Shown here piece by piece: positions 12,161 to 23,993 of a stretch of 64,000 nucleotides of DNA (position 1 is its first letter; each line of letters starts with the position of its first letter). This DNA comes from Aegilops tauschii subsp. strangulata. Lineage: Eukaryota > Streptophyta > Magnoliopsida > Poales > Poaceae. The position numbers and the translations under genes are program-made. The notes below the pieces were generated by a model, which had not been told where the DNA came from, made no database searches, and saw only the letters and a program-made list of their open reading frames with translations. The stretch spans positions 216,895,622-216,959,621 of the forward strand of contig NC_053039.3 of the NCBI RefSeq assembly GCF_002575655.3. The letters run 5' to 3'.

Positions 12161-13457
12161 ATATGAAACATTCCCAAAGTGATAGATATCCAAGGAAGAT
12201 ACAATAAAAACTTTCATGAAGATCATTGGACAAAATAAACTTGATTCTTTGTAATAGTTTTGAGATATGACGATATGATATGTGAGTCATGTTGATGAGT
12301 AATTGTGCTTTAGTAAGAATATTGGTGTTAAGGTTTGTGATTCCCTATGCAAGCATGAAAGTCAATAGTTATGCAATGAAATTACATCCTACTTGTGGTG
12401 CATTATTCGATGTTAGTTATGCTTAATGCTCGCTTATGATATTTTTCGTTTCTTGGTTGGTCGCTTCTCAATCTTTTTGCTAGCCTTCATTTGCACTAAG
12501 TATGATCACTACTTGTGCATCCAAAATCCCTTAAACCAGTTTTGCCACATGAGTCCACCATACCTACCAATATGCGGTATTCTTTTGCCATTCTAAGCAA
12601 ATTTGTACGTGCCATCTCTAATTTTCAAAATAAATTTCTATTTTCTATGCTCGTACCGCTCATGAAACGGTAGGGGGTGGCTAATATATTTCCATGCTAG
12701 ATGTGTTATTCTCAAGATGAGTGTTTATTCACTTGTCATTACACGAGAGTACGGCAAAGGTATTAGGGATGCCCAGTCCCAAAATGAAAAATGAATTAAC
12801 TTTATGTTGTCAAATAATAAATTCCTTGGGAAGTGTTGGTATGGAAGGCACCCGTGAATACGACTAGCCATGGAAAGTGAAAGTATGGTTGAAAAAGGAA
12901 TAAACTTTGTTTTCTATTTGGGAACCGCCTATGATATATCTAGCATGGAAAGTATTGCAAACTACTCGATCGTTTTTGTTGACGGGAAAAACATGCCTCC
13001 CGAAATGTTTATATCTATTTTTTCGCCTTGAGCTCTGGCACCTCTAAAAATCCCTTCTTCCCTCTGCGAAGGGCCTTTCTTTTACTTTATGCAATTTTTA
13101 TTTTTACTTGAGTCTCCATCTTCTCTTATAAAGCACCAACTAAGGGGCACTATGATCATACTTGAGCATTGGGTGTAGCTAATATGCGAGTGTGTTTCAT
13201 GAATGGATCAATGATTGATCATAATGGGCTAGGGATAACTTGCTTTAGTGTTGATATTTTGAAAGACGTGGTTGCTTGTTGATATGCTTGAGTATTAAAG
13301 TCCTCACGTCAAAACTAGACTATTGCTTTGAACCATATAAAAGTCCAAATGTCCATGCTACAAAGAAAAGAAAACATGATGAACATGTTAGGCAGCATTC
13401 CACATCAAAAATTCTTGTTTTTATCATTTACCTACTCGAGGACGAGCAGGATTTAAG

Positions 13458-13468
13458 CTAGGGGATGA
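13458..13468 (+). other. Polypurine-like tract before the 3' LTR
   Basis: The purine-rich stretch ggggatga directly abuts the TG of the 3' LTR, the position required for plus-strand priming. It is preceded by the CTCGAGGACGAGCAGG motif shared by the left-hand copies. Confidence 0.6.
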
Positions 13469-15029
13469 TGATACGTCTCCAACGTATCTATAATTTTTGA
13501 TTGTTCCATGCTGTTATATTATCATTCTTGGATGTTTTAAAATCATTTTATATCATTTTTTGGGTACTAAACTATTGACATAGTGCCCAGTGCTAGTTGC
13601 TGTTTTTTGCTTGTTTTTTACATCACAGGAAATCAATACCAAACGGAGTCCAAATGCAATGAAACATTTTGTGGAATGTTTATGGACCAGAAGACACCCA
13701 ATGGGCCAGAGAAGCACCTGGGGGTGCCCCGAGGGGGGCACCACCCACCAGGGTGCGCCTGGGCCCCAGGCGCGCCCAAGTGGGTTGTGCCCACCTTGAT
13801 GGACTCCCGCACTGCCTCTTTGCTCTATAAATACCCCAATATTCCAGAAACCCTAGGGGTGTCGACGAAAATCAATTCCAGCCGCGGCAAGTTCCAGAAC
13901 CACCAGATCCAATATAGACACCATCACGGAAGGGTTCATCATGCCCATTGGTGCCTCTCCGATGATGCGTGAGTAGTTCATTGTAGACCTACGGGTCCAT
14001 AGTTAGTAGCTAGATGGCTTCCTCTCTCTCTCTTTTTATTCTCAATACAATGGTCTATTGGAGATCCATATGATGTAACTTTTTTTGCGGTGTGTTTGTT
14101 GGGATCCGATGAACTTTGAGTTTATGATCAGATCTATGTTTTTATCCATGAAAGTTATTTGAGTCTTCTTTGATCTCTTATATGCATGATTGCTTATAGC
14201 CTCGTATTTCTTCTCCTATATTTGGGTTTTGTTTGGCCAACTTGATCTAGTTATCTTGCAATGGGAAGAGGTGATTTGTGATGGGTTCGATCTTACGGTG
14301 CTTGATCCCAGTGACAGAAGGGGAATCAACACATATGTATCATTGCTATTAAGGATAACAAGATGGGGTCTATTTCTACATAAATAGATCTTGTCTACAT
14401 CATGTCATCATTCTTATTACATTACTCCGTTTCTCGATGAACTTAATACACTAGATGCATGCTGGATAGCGGTCGATGTGTGGAGTAATAGTAGTAGATC
14501 CAGGCAGGAGTCGGTCTAATAATCTTGGGCGTGATGCCTATCTAATGATCATTGCCTGGATATCGTCATGATTATTTGAAGTTCTATCAATTGCCCAACA
14601 GTAATTTGTTCACCCACCATTTTCTATTTTTCTCAAGAGAAGCCACTAGTGAAATCTATAGCCCCCGGATCTCTTCTTTATTATATTTGCCTTCACAATC
14701 TATTTTTATTTGCTTTTATTTTTAGATCTATTAATCCAAAAATACAAAAATACCTTGCTGCAATTTATTCTTATTTATTTTATCTCGTGTTCCCGTGAGA
14801 TCTATTTATGCAATCTACTACAATTCTATCCATCTTCTACCCGTAGGGGATTGACAACCCCTATCTTACGTCGGGTTGCAAGTCTTTGTTCTTTGTGTGT
14901 AGGAGCTGTTTAGGTGGTGTTGTGTGGTTCGATAACCTTGGTCTCATCACTGAGGGAAGTACCTACCGTTTTGTGCTTCATCATCCCTTACTCTTTGGGT
15001 AAATACCGACGTAGTTCAAGAAAACATCA
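13469..15029 (+). repeat. 3' LTR of the complete element
   Basis: 1561 bp, TGATACGTCTCCAACG to CATCA, collinear with the 5' LTR over its whole length with scattered substitutions and small indels. Confidence 0.92.
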
Positions 15030-15034
15030 TGCCG
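15030..15034. repeat. Right target-site duplication TGCCG
   Basis: Exact copy of 8658-8662, immediately after the CA terminus of the 3' LTR. Confidence 0.93.
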
Positions 15035-18000
15035 CAATGTTGAGCTGGACGTCTGACAAAGCTTCGGCTGATACTACGACGCCGAGGCCCATAACCATTC
15101 CCGCGTGGTGGTTAGTGCGTAAAGGCTAGGGGCCAACTCAGAACAAACACCCAAACCTGTTAGTGCATTATTAAAAAGAAGTGACGGCTGTCGGGACAAG
15201 TCCGGAGCTACCACCCCATCCTGGGTGATACCGCTAAACAGCTAGCCGCCACCGTAACAACTCCCGGGTGCTCTCCGGGCCTGCCCGTCTTTCACATCAA
15301 CTCGCGGGTACCCCACAGGCCGACCCAACTTCAACAGTGGTCTCAAGTAAAGTTCAGGTAACCGTGTGTCCATAATATCAAGGGGGAATCCGAGGCATCA
15401 CCCTCGATGGATTCCACTCGATGTAATCATGAAGGTGAACATATGAGGAACCACCCTCGAGGTTCACACTTGAGGTGTTGCACGACAGAGCCGTATCGGG
15501 AATGGTGAAGGAGGAATCACCCTCATTGACCACGACCGAATAGCTACGCTACAAATTTATCATCAAGAGTGCGTTACGAGGTATCACCCTCGGCACTCGA
15601 TAGTAACTATGCAAAGTCATACAACTAAAGGGGGTGAGGTGCTGTGTCGGTTTCTGGTCATCGATCACGTTGATCGAGTCGTCGATGATGAAGCAGGGGT
15701 AACAAGGACAAGGCGGGGGTCACTGATGGATCACTAACCAACCTATACTAAGCAGTTTAGGGTAAGCAGGTAGGTAACAATAGCATGTACAAAAGCAGGC
15801 TATGCATCAGAATAGGAGCAATCAAATACAGTAGCAATATCTAATGCAAGTATGAGAGAATGGAATCGGCGATATCGGAATGATCAAAGAGGGGGCTTGC
15901 CTGGAAGCTCTGCTGAAACAGAAGGAGGGTCGTCGTCGATGTAGTCGATCACAGAGGCATCGGCAGCGGTCTCGGGGTCTACCGGAGAGAAGAGGGGGAA
16001 GAAACAATAAATGCAAAGCAGAAAAATGTAATACTATGCATGACAAGACAATAAGCAGCGCTGGGGGTGTTATAACACAGTGCTACACGGTACCGGGGAA
16101 GGGGGGAAACATCCGGGAAAGTTTTCCTGAAGTTTGCATCTTTCGGACAAATGAAACGGAGGGGGACGGTTGCATGTTCGCTATGCTAGGTGCATGTGAC
16201 AGATGAATGGAGAGCGTATTCGGATTTGTCATATTTTTCTGAGCAACTTTCATGTATAAAACTTTTCCATCCGAGTTACGGATTATTTTCTACGATTTTT
16301 CAAAGTTTTCAAGATTTTCCAGATTTATTATTAATTCGAAAATAAAGATTAAATGCTAGATGCACCCAGCTCTGTGTACACAGAGGATGACATGTGGGCC
16401 AGGGGGACCCAGTTGACCAGTCAAAAGTTTGACTGGCCAACAGGGGGCGGGGCCCTGTCATACACTGGTTTCCTAATTACCATCTTAACCTAGTTTAATT
16501 AGCAGGTTAAATGAACTTAATTAGTTAACTAAGCAGGATTAATGATGTTAATTAATTAATTAAATATATTCTATTATTACTTTTTTTAGATCTCTTTTTC
16601 TATTTTCCTTTTTCGCAGGGGCTGGGCCCCACCTGTCAAAGGCCCATAGGCCATAGCGGGCGGGCGGCTAAACGGGGCGGAGCCCCCGGGGGTGCGGCAT
16701 AGCCCGCCCGGGTGACGGGGGAAAACCGGGCGCGAGCGCCGGCGGCCAGGGGCCGCGCGAGCGCTGGCCGAAACAGGGCGGCGGGGCGCCGACAACAAGG
16801 GGCCGCAGGTGGACGCGGGTGTGCGCGAGGGCGACGGGACGTGGGCCGCAGGCAAGGGGGCGCACAGGGCAGGGGTTCGGCGCGCGGCCAGTGGGCGTTG
16901 AGCACGGGCGTTGCACACGCGACAGTGGCAACAATGAGTAGCGGGTGCGTGAAGGCGAGGGGGCGGCCAAGCTGCAGGCGGTGGCTGGCGGCGGACGGCG
17001 TCTGCGGCTGCGGTGCGGCAACAACAGCAGTGAGTGCACGCGGCGGCAGCGACAAGAATTGACAGCGGCGAGCAGGAGTAGAAGCGAAGCAGCGAGCGGG
17101 GCGACGGCGGACGTAGCGGCTACAGCACGTCGCAACAGGTAGCAACAGGTAGAGGCAGCAAGCAGCTGCAGAGCAGGGCAGGCGTGGTAGACGGGCCGGG
17201 TGTGCGACCGGAGCTGCCACGACGCGGCCCGGGCGTAGCAGGGGGTTGGGGGCGAACGCGTCGATGGACGCGGCCGCGGCGACTGCGGCTTGGGCCAGCA
17301 GCGACTGCGAGGTGGGCTACGGCTTACGAGGAGGTGAGAGGGGAGAGGGGCTGGACGGTGCGCTCACCGGGCGGCTCAAAAAGGCCGGCTAGAGTTTAGT
17401 AGCGCAGGAGGGTGACGGAGCGGCTCGGCGCAGCTCCGGCGAGGGAAGGCGTGGTCGAGGTCGTTCTCGAGGACGCGGTCGCTCCCGACTCGTTCCAGCA
17501 GCCGGAGTCAAAGCGGAGGACGATGACGCACCTAGCGGACATGCTCGTAGAGCGCGGGGAGCTCGGGGATGCGTGTGGGCGTCAGCGTTCACGGCGACAG
17601 TTGCGGCGGATCTGGGGAAGAGAGGTAGGGGCGAAGGAGTGGGGAAATTATCTGGTGGGGGGAGCTGACGAAGCCGAGGGGACTTGACCTTATCCCCTCG
17701 GCGTGGCAGCGATGCAGGGGCAGTGAGCGGGTTCAACGAGGATGGCAGGCGCGCCTCGGTCGGCTTCCCCTATGGCGAGGTGGAAGGCGACCGAGGGGGA
17801 GTTGGGTCGGGCCAGCTCGGTGAGATGGGCCGAGGCCTAGGGGGGTCCGGGGAGGCCTTTTAGGTTTTATTTATTTTCTGTTTTATGTTTTGTTTTATGT
17901 TTTCTTTTATTGCTTTAACTTAGTTTTAGCTTTTGTAAAATATAGCACTAGCCCCTAAATTAGTATTATCAATTATGCCACGGCCACAATTATTTTGGCA

Positions 18001-18294
18001 CTAAAATAAATTAGTTTAGAGTTTTACAAATTAAAAAGCATTTATATAATTGTTTTTAGGCACTGTATATTCACCAAAAGGCATGTAAATACTTTACAAA
18101 AGTGTTGGGTCACCACCATAATTAGTTATGGAATATTTGCCACACTTTGAACATTTTATTTGGCATGTTTGAGAAATTTATATTTTGGGCCATAATTTGA
18201 ATTTCGATTTGGATCTAGTGAGGATTAGCAACAGTAATGTGATGACATGGCACCATTAACGGGGAATTACTGTAGCTTAATTATCTGGGCGTCA
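15030..18294 (-). mobile_element. Long (4.3 kb) gypsy LTR, part 2
   Basis: Opens with the TGCCG duplication (15030-15034), then resumes the sequence broken at 8662. It ends GGGCGTCA at 18294. Removing the nested element and one TSD copy leaves an LTR of about 4.33 kb. It includes a very GC-rich block (about 16600-17850) in which many long overlapping frames occur on both strands. These lack protein motifs and reflect absence of stop codons in GC-rich DNA. An AT-rich block near 16480-16590 separates it from the upstream part. The neighbouring pol remnant (18332 onward) shows this is the 3' LTR of a minus-strand gypsy element. Confidence 0.8.
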
Positions 18295-18331
18295 TAATTC
18301 TGCTCCACTACAAGAAAACTCGTCCCGAGAT

Positions 18332-18910
18332 TTAGGAGGTAGAAGGAGACAAAGCGGGGTATTCATCTCGAAGACAATGCTCGAGTTCCCAAGTGGCTTC
18401 TTCTTCAGAAGGATTTGACCACTGAACTTTGAGAAATTTGATAGCCCTCAGACGGGTGCAACGTTCAGCTAGAACGAGAACACGGATCGGATGCTCTTTG
18501 TAAGTGAGATCATCGTGCAGGGGTTGAGCTTTATAAGCCATGGGATTGTTGCAATAAGACTTGTGACTCGGGGCATTGGCCATGTCATTAGCCTTGCCAG
18601 GGGTATAAGAAATACCGTAGTCATAGTCTGTAATTGTTTCCATACATCGCTGCTGACGGAGATCCAGATCTAGCTGAGTAAACAGATACTACAGACTTTG
18701 ATGATCGGTGAAGATCTCACAACGATTACCAAGAAGGAAAAGTCGCCACAACTTCAGTGCAAATTTAACTGCAACAAGTTCAAGTTTATGGACTGGGTAT
18801 TCTTTTGGAAAGATATCTTGAAATTCCCAAACGACTGGAGCGTTTTCGGTTCTCACAATAGGAGAAGCATTTACGCGTTCAAGGAATAAATCCGTGCTTC
18901 GACATCTCAA
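18332..18910 (-). pseudogene. Gypsy pol remnant: protease linker, RNase H, chromodomain-like tail
   Basis: Reading from 18910 down, APVVWEFQDIFP (the linker between protease and RT) is joined directly to YPVHKLELVAVKFALKLW and CEIFTDHQSL, which are RNase H. The reverse transcriptase itself is absent. After an in-frame TAG the RNase H continues (FTQLDLDLRQQRC, DYDYGISYTPGKAN). It then jumps to VQWSNPSEEEATWELEHC, a chromodomain-like C-terminus, so integrase is absent too. Stop codon, missing catalytic domains and two internal joins make it non-functional. The tail and layout suggest a chromovirus (Tekay-like), which is inference. Confidence 0.8.
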
Positions 18911-19044
18911 ACAAGATGAGCATGGTAGCTTACTATCTCACTTGAAGGGTGTAGTAGATGGACGGTTTTAGTGGCGCAAATGATAGAAGCGGTATGCGTT
19001 TTCAATCATTCCATTCCCAGAATGAGGTCGATATTGGATGACTT

Positions 19045-19485
19045 CTAAACAATGGGGGAAACATGGAATTCCAACCCTTCAATTTCAACGGGGACTAACC
19101 ATGGTTGTTCGACATATGCCCGTGGAATGCAGCTTGGCATTTCGGCCAAGTGATGCCGGTTCCAACAGGTAAGGAACGCATGTGGATGTCCCACCATTGA
19201 GCAGTAGAACCCTTTCAGGTAGTAAGCCGCGAAGGTGACATAGTTGGTAGTGGCTACATCAGCAAACTCCAACTCAAAAGTGATGTCACAGAGCCAGTCA
19301 TCAGCATCAAGGGGCTGAGTTGAGCTGCGGTAGATGACATGGTTGAGATGTGCAAAGTCTTGCAAAGTTACTGGGGCTAGCTGTTGATTCATATTGGGAC
19401 GCCGGAACTGAGCCACGACCCTTTCCATGAACTGGCAATTTAGCTCAACTGCTGTATCATTCCGGCCATGTATTCGGACGGCCAT
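19045..19485 (-). pseudogene. Gypsy gag/protease remnant
   Basis: The frame contains PLDADDWLCDITFELEFA and FAAYYLKG, typical of the gypsy capsid. The capsid continues in a second frame (STAQWWDIHMRSLPVGTG), so there is a frameshift near 19200. The tail VEIEGLEFHVSPIV matches the end of the retropepsin region of the same elements, with the zinc knuckle and protease active site lost between them. It is upstream of the RNase H remnant on the same strand and belongs to the same dead element. Confidence 0.7.
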
Positions 19486-19732
19486 GACCAGAGGGTCTAA
19501 CCATTCTGCTCAAATGCAACATGGGGTAGTTTAGCAAGGGTGGAGCAAGTGTATGGAGTAATTCATGATGTAATCAGAACAATTAGCAAAGGCGCAGTAT
19601 GTACAAAGCAGTAGTCATTAAGAACATATTGATACATATGCAGGCCATTTACACGTTTTTCGTATGAGTTTGGACAACAGAAACACCCTAGACATACTAG
19701 GCGGCATGCATGCACGCGATGGAAGGATAACA

Positions 19733-19761
19733 CACTACCAAAAAAATACACTTCCGTGATG
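19733..19761 (+). repeat. CACTA terminal inverted repeat, left end (copy 1)
   Basis: CACTACCAAAAAAATACACT and following bases match 31189 onward with one substitution in the first 29 bases. The matching inverted end is not present in the window. Confidence 0.8.
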
Positions 19762-21264
19762 ATACGTGTTTGTCACAGTAGGTCACTTTTTTTGTCATGC
19801 ATGTACATCCATGACAATTTTATGACAGAATCAAGATAGTCATACCTGTGCTGTCGTAGAAGTGTTCCATGACATTACCAAAATTATCATCACAGAAGTG
19901 TCCACTTCCATGACGATAAATGGCGCGTCATGGAAGTGCTTTCGTCAAGGGTAACCAACACATGGCATCCACCGTAACGGGTCACCGTTAAGCTATCGGG
20001 TTCCGGTTTGGATCCGATAATCCGTTAACAGCCCGGACCAATGGGGATTTTCCACGTGTAAAATCATCATTGGCTAGAGGAAACACGTGTCTACTCCTCG
20101 ATGGGCCAGATGTCGTCCGTCCAATGGAGGAGACATGTCTATGATACGTCGACATGTGGTCGGGCCCAACAGAGGCCCATATAGGTTAAAAAGGCCGGCC
20201 CAGTCAAAGGCCCATAGTATTTACTCAGGTACTAGTGGGCCAGCCCAATAACGACCTATTTAAACATGGCCCATTTACGGCCCGAAGCCAGAACTGGCTC
20301 GTTAATTGTTCGTTGAATATTTGGGCCCAATTACGGCCCAGTGACATTTCGACCTGTTAGAGGCCCGATGTAGACATGGGCCCATTTCAACCCGGTGTGT
20401 CTTTCGGCCTGGGAATGGCCTATGCTGCCCATGGGCCATATATGGTCCGACGCGACATCCGGCCCTCTAACGGCCCGTGATAAAGGTGGCAATAGTTCAG
20501 CCCAACGTGACTTTGGGCCTGTTAAAGGGCTATCGTATAATTCGGCACGTTGATGCCTGTACTAAGCTTTCGACCTCTTAAAGGCCCATGATATCAGTGG
20601 GCCAACTAAGGCCCGAGATATGTTTCGGCCTGGTAATGGCCCGCCATATAACTGGGGCAAAAAAGGCCCGGTCTACATTTCAGCCTACTGAAGGCCCGTC
20701 GACGACTAGTGAAAATTGAGGCCCAACATGCATTTCGGCCTGCTAAAGGCCCATGGTTTCTTCTGGGCCGTAACAGTCCAGCAGAATATTAAGCCTGTTA
20801 ATGGCCCAAAGCTACATGGTTCCACTAAAGGCACAACTAAACTTTGGGCCGAATATAGACCCGTGTAAGTTGTGTGCCTGACGCAAAGTGTGAAGGCCCC
20901 AATGGCCTTTCAGGGCCAAGAAAGTTGCAGGGCGACCCAATTGTGGCCCGCTAAAAACAAGGCCCGTTAGAGGCGAATGTTTCGGCCCGGTCGACTACAT
21001 CAGATTTTTTTTCCAGATAGCGAATGATGGCACTAACTAGTAGGAATTAAGAACAAACCTACTCTATACAATAAAGAAATTATGGCATAGTAACTTAGAA
21101 TAAACCTACACTATACAATAAAGGATTTATGGTATATTACATCCACTGGGCATCGAAGTTCGCCACCAGTGATCATAAAGCGCAACGAAGAAGCAGATTA
21201 CAAAAACTGGGCACCATTGCAGCGTGACAAAATAATACTGAACCAAGACCACTTCCAAGATAGT

Positions 21265-21666
21265 TCAAGAAAGGTTAGCCTTGCGCGGGAACTGTTGTGC
21301 AAGCTGTTGAGCAAGGCTGTGAGACCGGCCTAGCATGTTGGTCATAGCTTCCAGGTGTAGCTGTTTAGCAATGAGGTTCTCATTGGTGTTCTCGGCAATC
21401 TTTCTTAGAGATAGGACTGCAAGTCGAAGTTGAGTTGCATAATGCCTTTCTGCTAGAACTTGGGACTAAAGAAGTCGAACTGATTCAGACAGCGAATTTT
21501 GTGAGCTTGTCTGACTGCTAGTCTCAAGTAACTTGAACACTGCATGAAGACAAGACTTTGGGGTTGTCTCGCTATCTTCAAGATGTTTTGCCTTCTTTGC
21601 TGCAATATATGTTGGGTTTGTCTCACAGCCTTCAGCAGACTTGTGCATGCCATCAGGCATATCACC
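21265..21666 (-). pseudogene. Last exon of CACTA-encoded protein (TNPA-like), copy 1
   Basis: From a CAG acceptor at 21667-21669 the exon reads GDMPDGMHKSAEGCETNP, then a serine-rich stretch, SLSESVRLL, a TAG stop, SQVLAERHYATQLRLAV and a leucine/glutamine-rich coiled-coil-like end closing in RKANLS and TGA at 21265-21267. The same ANLS ending occurs in copy 2 at 32897. The in-frame TAG follows the pattern of a CAG to TAG change. I assign it to the second, non-catalytic CACTA protein because of the low-complexity coiled-coil end and shared position; catalytic transposase motifs are absent. Confidence 0.55.
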
Positions 21667-21930
21667 CTGAAACAAGCAGAGAGATGACATGTTTTGCACG
21701 TGTATAAACAAGCACTACTGCAGGATGCTGCTAACGCGACACTACGATCAGAGACCCTTCGACGAAACTGTGTGCGATGCAACAATCGCAAACGGTGGTG
21801 TAAAAAAACAATCAAAAAAGGTGCAAAACATTTGCGATGACGGATGCGTGAAACACGGTTCAGATTTTAGTTGCATGTGCGATCCAGGGCATAAGGTTCA
21901 GTTCAATTAACTGTTTGCGATGAGGAGGAA

Positions 21931-22110
21931 CAAAAGAAACGGGCAGCCAGATGAAGGTGTGTGCGACATACAACAAATGGTTCACCCGGATGAACTGTTT
22001 GTGATTAGGCAACACAAAAGAAACGGTCAGCCAGATCAAGGTGTGTGCGATATACGGCATGCGGTTCACTCGGATGAACTGTTTGTGTTGAGACAAGAGA
22101 ACAGAAATGG
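21931..22110 (+). repeat. 84-bp direct tandem repeat inside CACTA copy 1
   Basis: caaaagaaacgg at 21931 recurs at 22015 and the following 84 bases are highly similar; a partial third unit with tgtgcgat follows. The period is a multiple of three, so both strands stay open (28 residues per unit), but no protein motif supports coding. Confidence 0.7.
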
Positions 22111-22129
22111 TTCAATATAACAAGATGTG

Positions 22130-23150
22130 TGTGATACGCGGCAAATAGGTTTGTAATCAGAAATGTGTGCGAAGACCGATAATAACACAGACGGTTGCTG
22201 CTAATAAGACGTATGTGTTCTGGGCAAACGCTTGGTGGTATACAATTGTCAGCAATTGATGAAATCATCACCGACGGGTTCCCCAGTATGGTCCGTGTGC
22301 GATGTCATTGCACACAGAACAACAACATATGTACTTATAACTTATAAGGACTTGATTCCATAAACATATTGAACATCCAATTGCATATGTGGCTAGTACA
22401 CACATGACCTTTGCACACACCAAAGTATGTTCCAAAATGCCTAGAAAACTCAAATAATGTATAAAAAGGCAAAACGAACCGTGAATAATTTCATATTACT
22501 ATAGTTGCATGTTGCCTCTGTAGAATAAATCAAGGCGGGAAGAGACAACATATGTCGTTTCGCACACATAGGTGACAAGGTCCCTCTCGGAACCATGAGC
22601 CTTTTCGAGAGAAGCTTTGGTTTGTAAGAAGTTTGTACCAAAACTTGTCCCAAATTGGACTAATGTTTTACCAATGCATGTTGGTGCTATGTCATAACAC
22701 CATGCCAAGTTTCATGATTTTGAGGCGAGTTTTGGATTTACACTAATTTTAAAACCAGGTTTCTCAATGTTTACTGTCGAGTCGGCACCGCCCTGGATAG
22801 GCTTTTTCCTCGTGGGTCCCAAATGACAAATCCAAATCTGTCACTACCATGCAACTTTTCTTATTAAGAATTACATCCGATTTGGTGTGCTAGTTGAAAA
22901 TAAGTTTGTGGGTGCTGGTGGGCGCTAAGAACTTGCGGTTCTGTAATGAACAAAGATCTCAAGGATCCCGCGAGAGTGAGGTTCTTTCCCTATGTTGTGA
23001 ATGCTTATAATATTTATGTCTTAATTAAAGAAATGGCAAGCCATTGGCCCAATATGAAAGAAAATGTGGGTCAAACCCTAGTTGAAAAGGGAAACAATGT
23101 CTAACTCCAGCTTACAAAAGGTACAAAAGCATGAGGATTAATTATTCATC
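22130..23150. other. Non-coding interior of CACTA copy 1
   Basis: AT-rich sequence with scattered tgtgcgat/cgcacac motifs to about 22570 and no frame with recognisable domains. I see nothing further in it. Confidence 0.5.
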
Positions 23151-23189
23151 AGGTTCACACATAACCTGGATTGAACAGGACAATGACAT

Positions 23190-23574
23190 CTAACTCAACC
23201 AAAGTTTTCGGCAGTTACAATCAAATGGATCAGTCTGATACATAAAATCAAGATCCCAGTACAATAATTCTACTGCTCCATGATGACGACAAGCTGTTGT
23301 AAATAGAAGCCGAACACGATCAGAAGCCCTTAGGTCCACCTGAAACTTCTTTTTATGCTCTTCAACACTTGCAGTCGTGAGTAATTTCTTGTTGAAAAAC
23401 TGTTAATAGTGCCCTCGCATTCAACACGAAGAATTTGACAAGGCTAGTGTTTGCACTATTGGATGAATATCCTTCCAGCGTTACTGTCTTCAAACGAATG
23501 TCATGAGATCTGATAAAATCCCCGTGCTTCATCAACCATCGATTGGTTATACCTTTTTCTCCATGTGTTGTTGC
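23190..23574 (-). pseudogene. Captured F-box/FBD gene exon
   Basis: On the minus strand an exon opens after a TTTAG acceptor (23575 upward). It reads through GDFIRSHDIRLKTVTLEGY and SLVKFFVLNARALLTVF, then after a one-base frameshift near 23361-23370 continues EEHKKKFQVDLRASDRVRL and ends with TDPFDC and a TAG at 23190-23192. This is the FBD region (the C-terminal domain of grass F-box/LRR proteins, with the HDIRLK...FFVLNA core). The LRR part and F-box are absent. It lies inside the CACTA element on the same strand as the transposon gene, so I infer capture of a host gene fragment. The frameshift makes it non-functional. The alternative is an older host gene flanking a truncated transposon. 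Confidence 0.75.
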
Positions 23575-23993
23575 CTAAATAGAGATGAAGATTGAAAATA
23601 GTTAATGTCTAAAAAAGATTATGTTGAAAGAGTGATAGATGAATGATTAATTATAGTACATTATATATGGGCTTTCAATGTACGTGAAATAATCACCTTT
23701 ACATACAAATTCTCCAGACATGGAAAGCATCACAGCAAGGCAATAATGATGTTGAGATCAAAACACCACATATTGGTATATAAGGTCTTGACATAATCCA
23801 CCACCACTGATAGGATGGACAAGCGCTTCATTGAGCATAGAACATAATATTAGCACTGAAAGCATACTCCAAGATGATACTTAACTTACACACACAAATG
23901 AAAAATGCAAATTACAAAAGTGTACATGAATAATATATAGTACCTCAATAGGTGTGGAGGCAAACACCATCTCGAACCATTTATACGGATCAC

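Larger units (their letters stand above)
8663..15029 (+). mobile_element. Complete non-autonomous gypsy-like LTR retrotransposon
   Basis: Two LTRs of 1571 and 1561 bp, both TGATACG...CATCA, flank a 3235-bp internal region. The whole is bounded by the 5-bp duplication TGCCG. It has a primer-binding site for tRNA-Asp and a purine-rich tract, so the signals for reverse transcription are present. No gag, protease, RT, RNase H or integrase can be read. It is therefore a non-autonomous, large-derivative type element that would depend on proteins from a relative. The two LTRs differ by several percent by eye (about 7-10 percent in segments I compared), so the insertion is not recent. It sits inside the long LTR 7595-18294, whose sequence resumes cleanly at 15030. 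Confidence 0.92.
18295..19732 (-). mobile_element. Deleted internal region of the long-LTR gypsy element
   Basis: About 1.4 kb of decayed gag-pol on the minus strand directly upstream of the 4.3-kb LTR. The order is gag, protease, RNase H, chromodomain-like tail, as in chromovirus-type gypsy elements. A normal internal region would be about 4-5 kb, so most of it is gone. The stretch 19500-19732 shows no recognisable protein. The element is cut at 19732 by a CACTA terminus. Confidence 0.75.
19733..23993 (-). mobile_element. CACTA transposon, left part (copy 1)
   Basis: Begins CACTACCAAAAAAATACAC at 19733. The first 350 bp closely match the second copy at 31189. The terminal region carries repeated and inverted cacttccatgac-type motifs. 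It is followed by a GGCCC-rich subterminal block (about 20160-21000) of degenerate short repeats, the usual transposase-binding zone of En/Spm-like elements. Internal coding remains lie on the minus strand. The right terminus is not seen: the element is broken at 23993 by an LTR. Orientation is set by the gene, not by the terminus. Confidence 0.85.

Noticed and set aside
16586..17736. Cluster of long overlapping frames on both strands, up to 194 codons
   Set aside because: They lie in a very GC-rich part of an LTR, overlap in several frames at once, are proline/arginine/alanine-rich without domains, and are explained by low stop-codon density.
7595..18294. Reading the whole interval as one full element with two LTRs
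   Set aside because: The two outer ends belong to a single LTR split by the nested element; only one copy of that LTR is present and pol remnants lie outside it at 18332-19485.
21466..22271. Reverse-strand frames of 60-90 codons across the 84-bp repeat
   Set aside because: They reflect a repeat whose period is a multiple of three; no protein similarity recognised.
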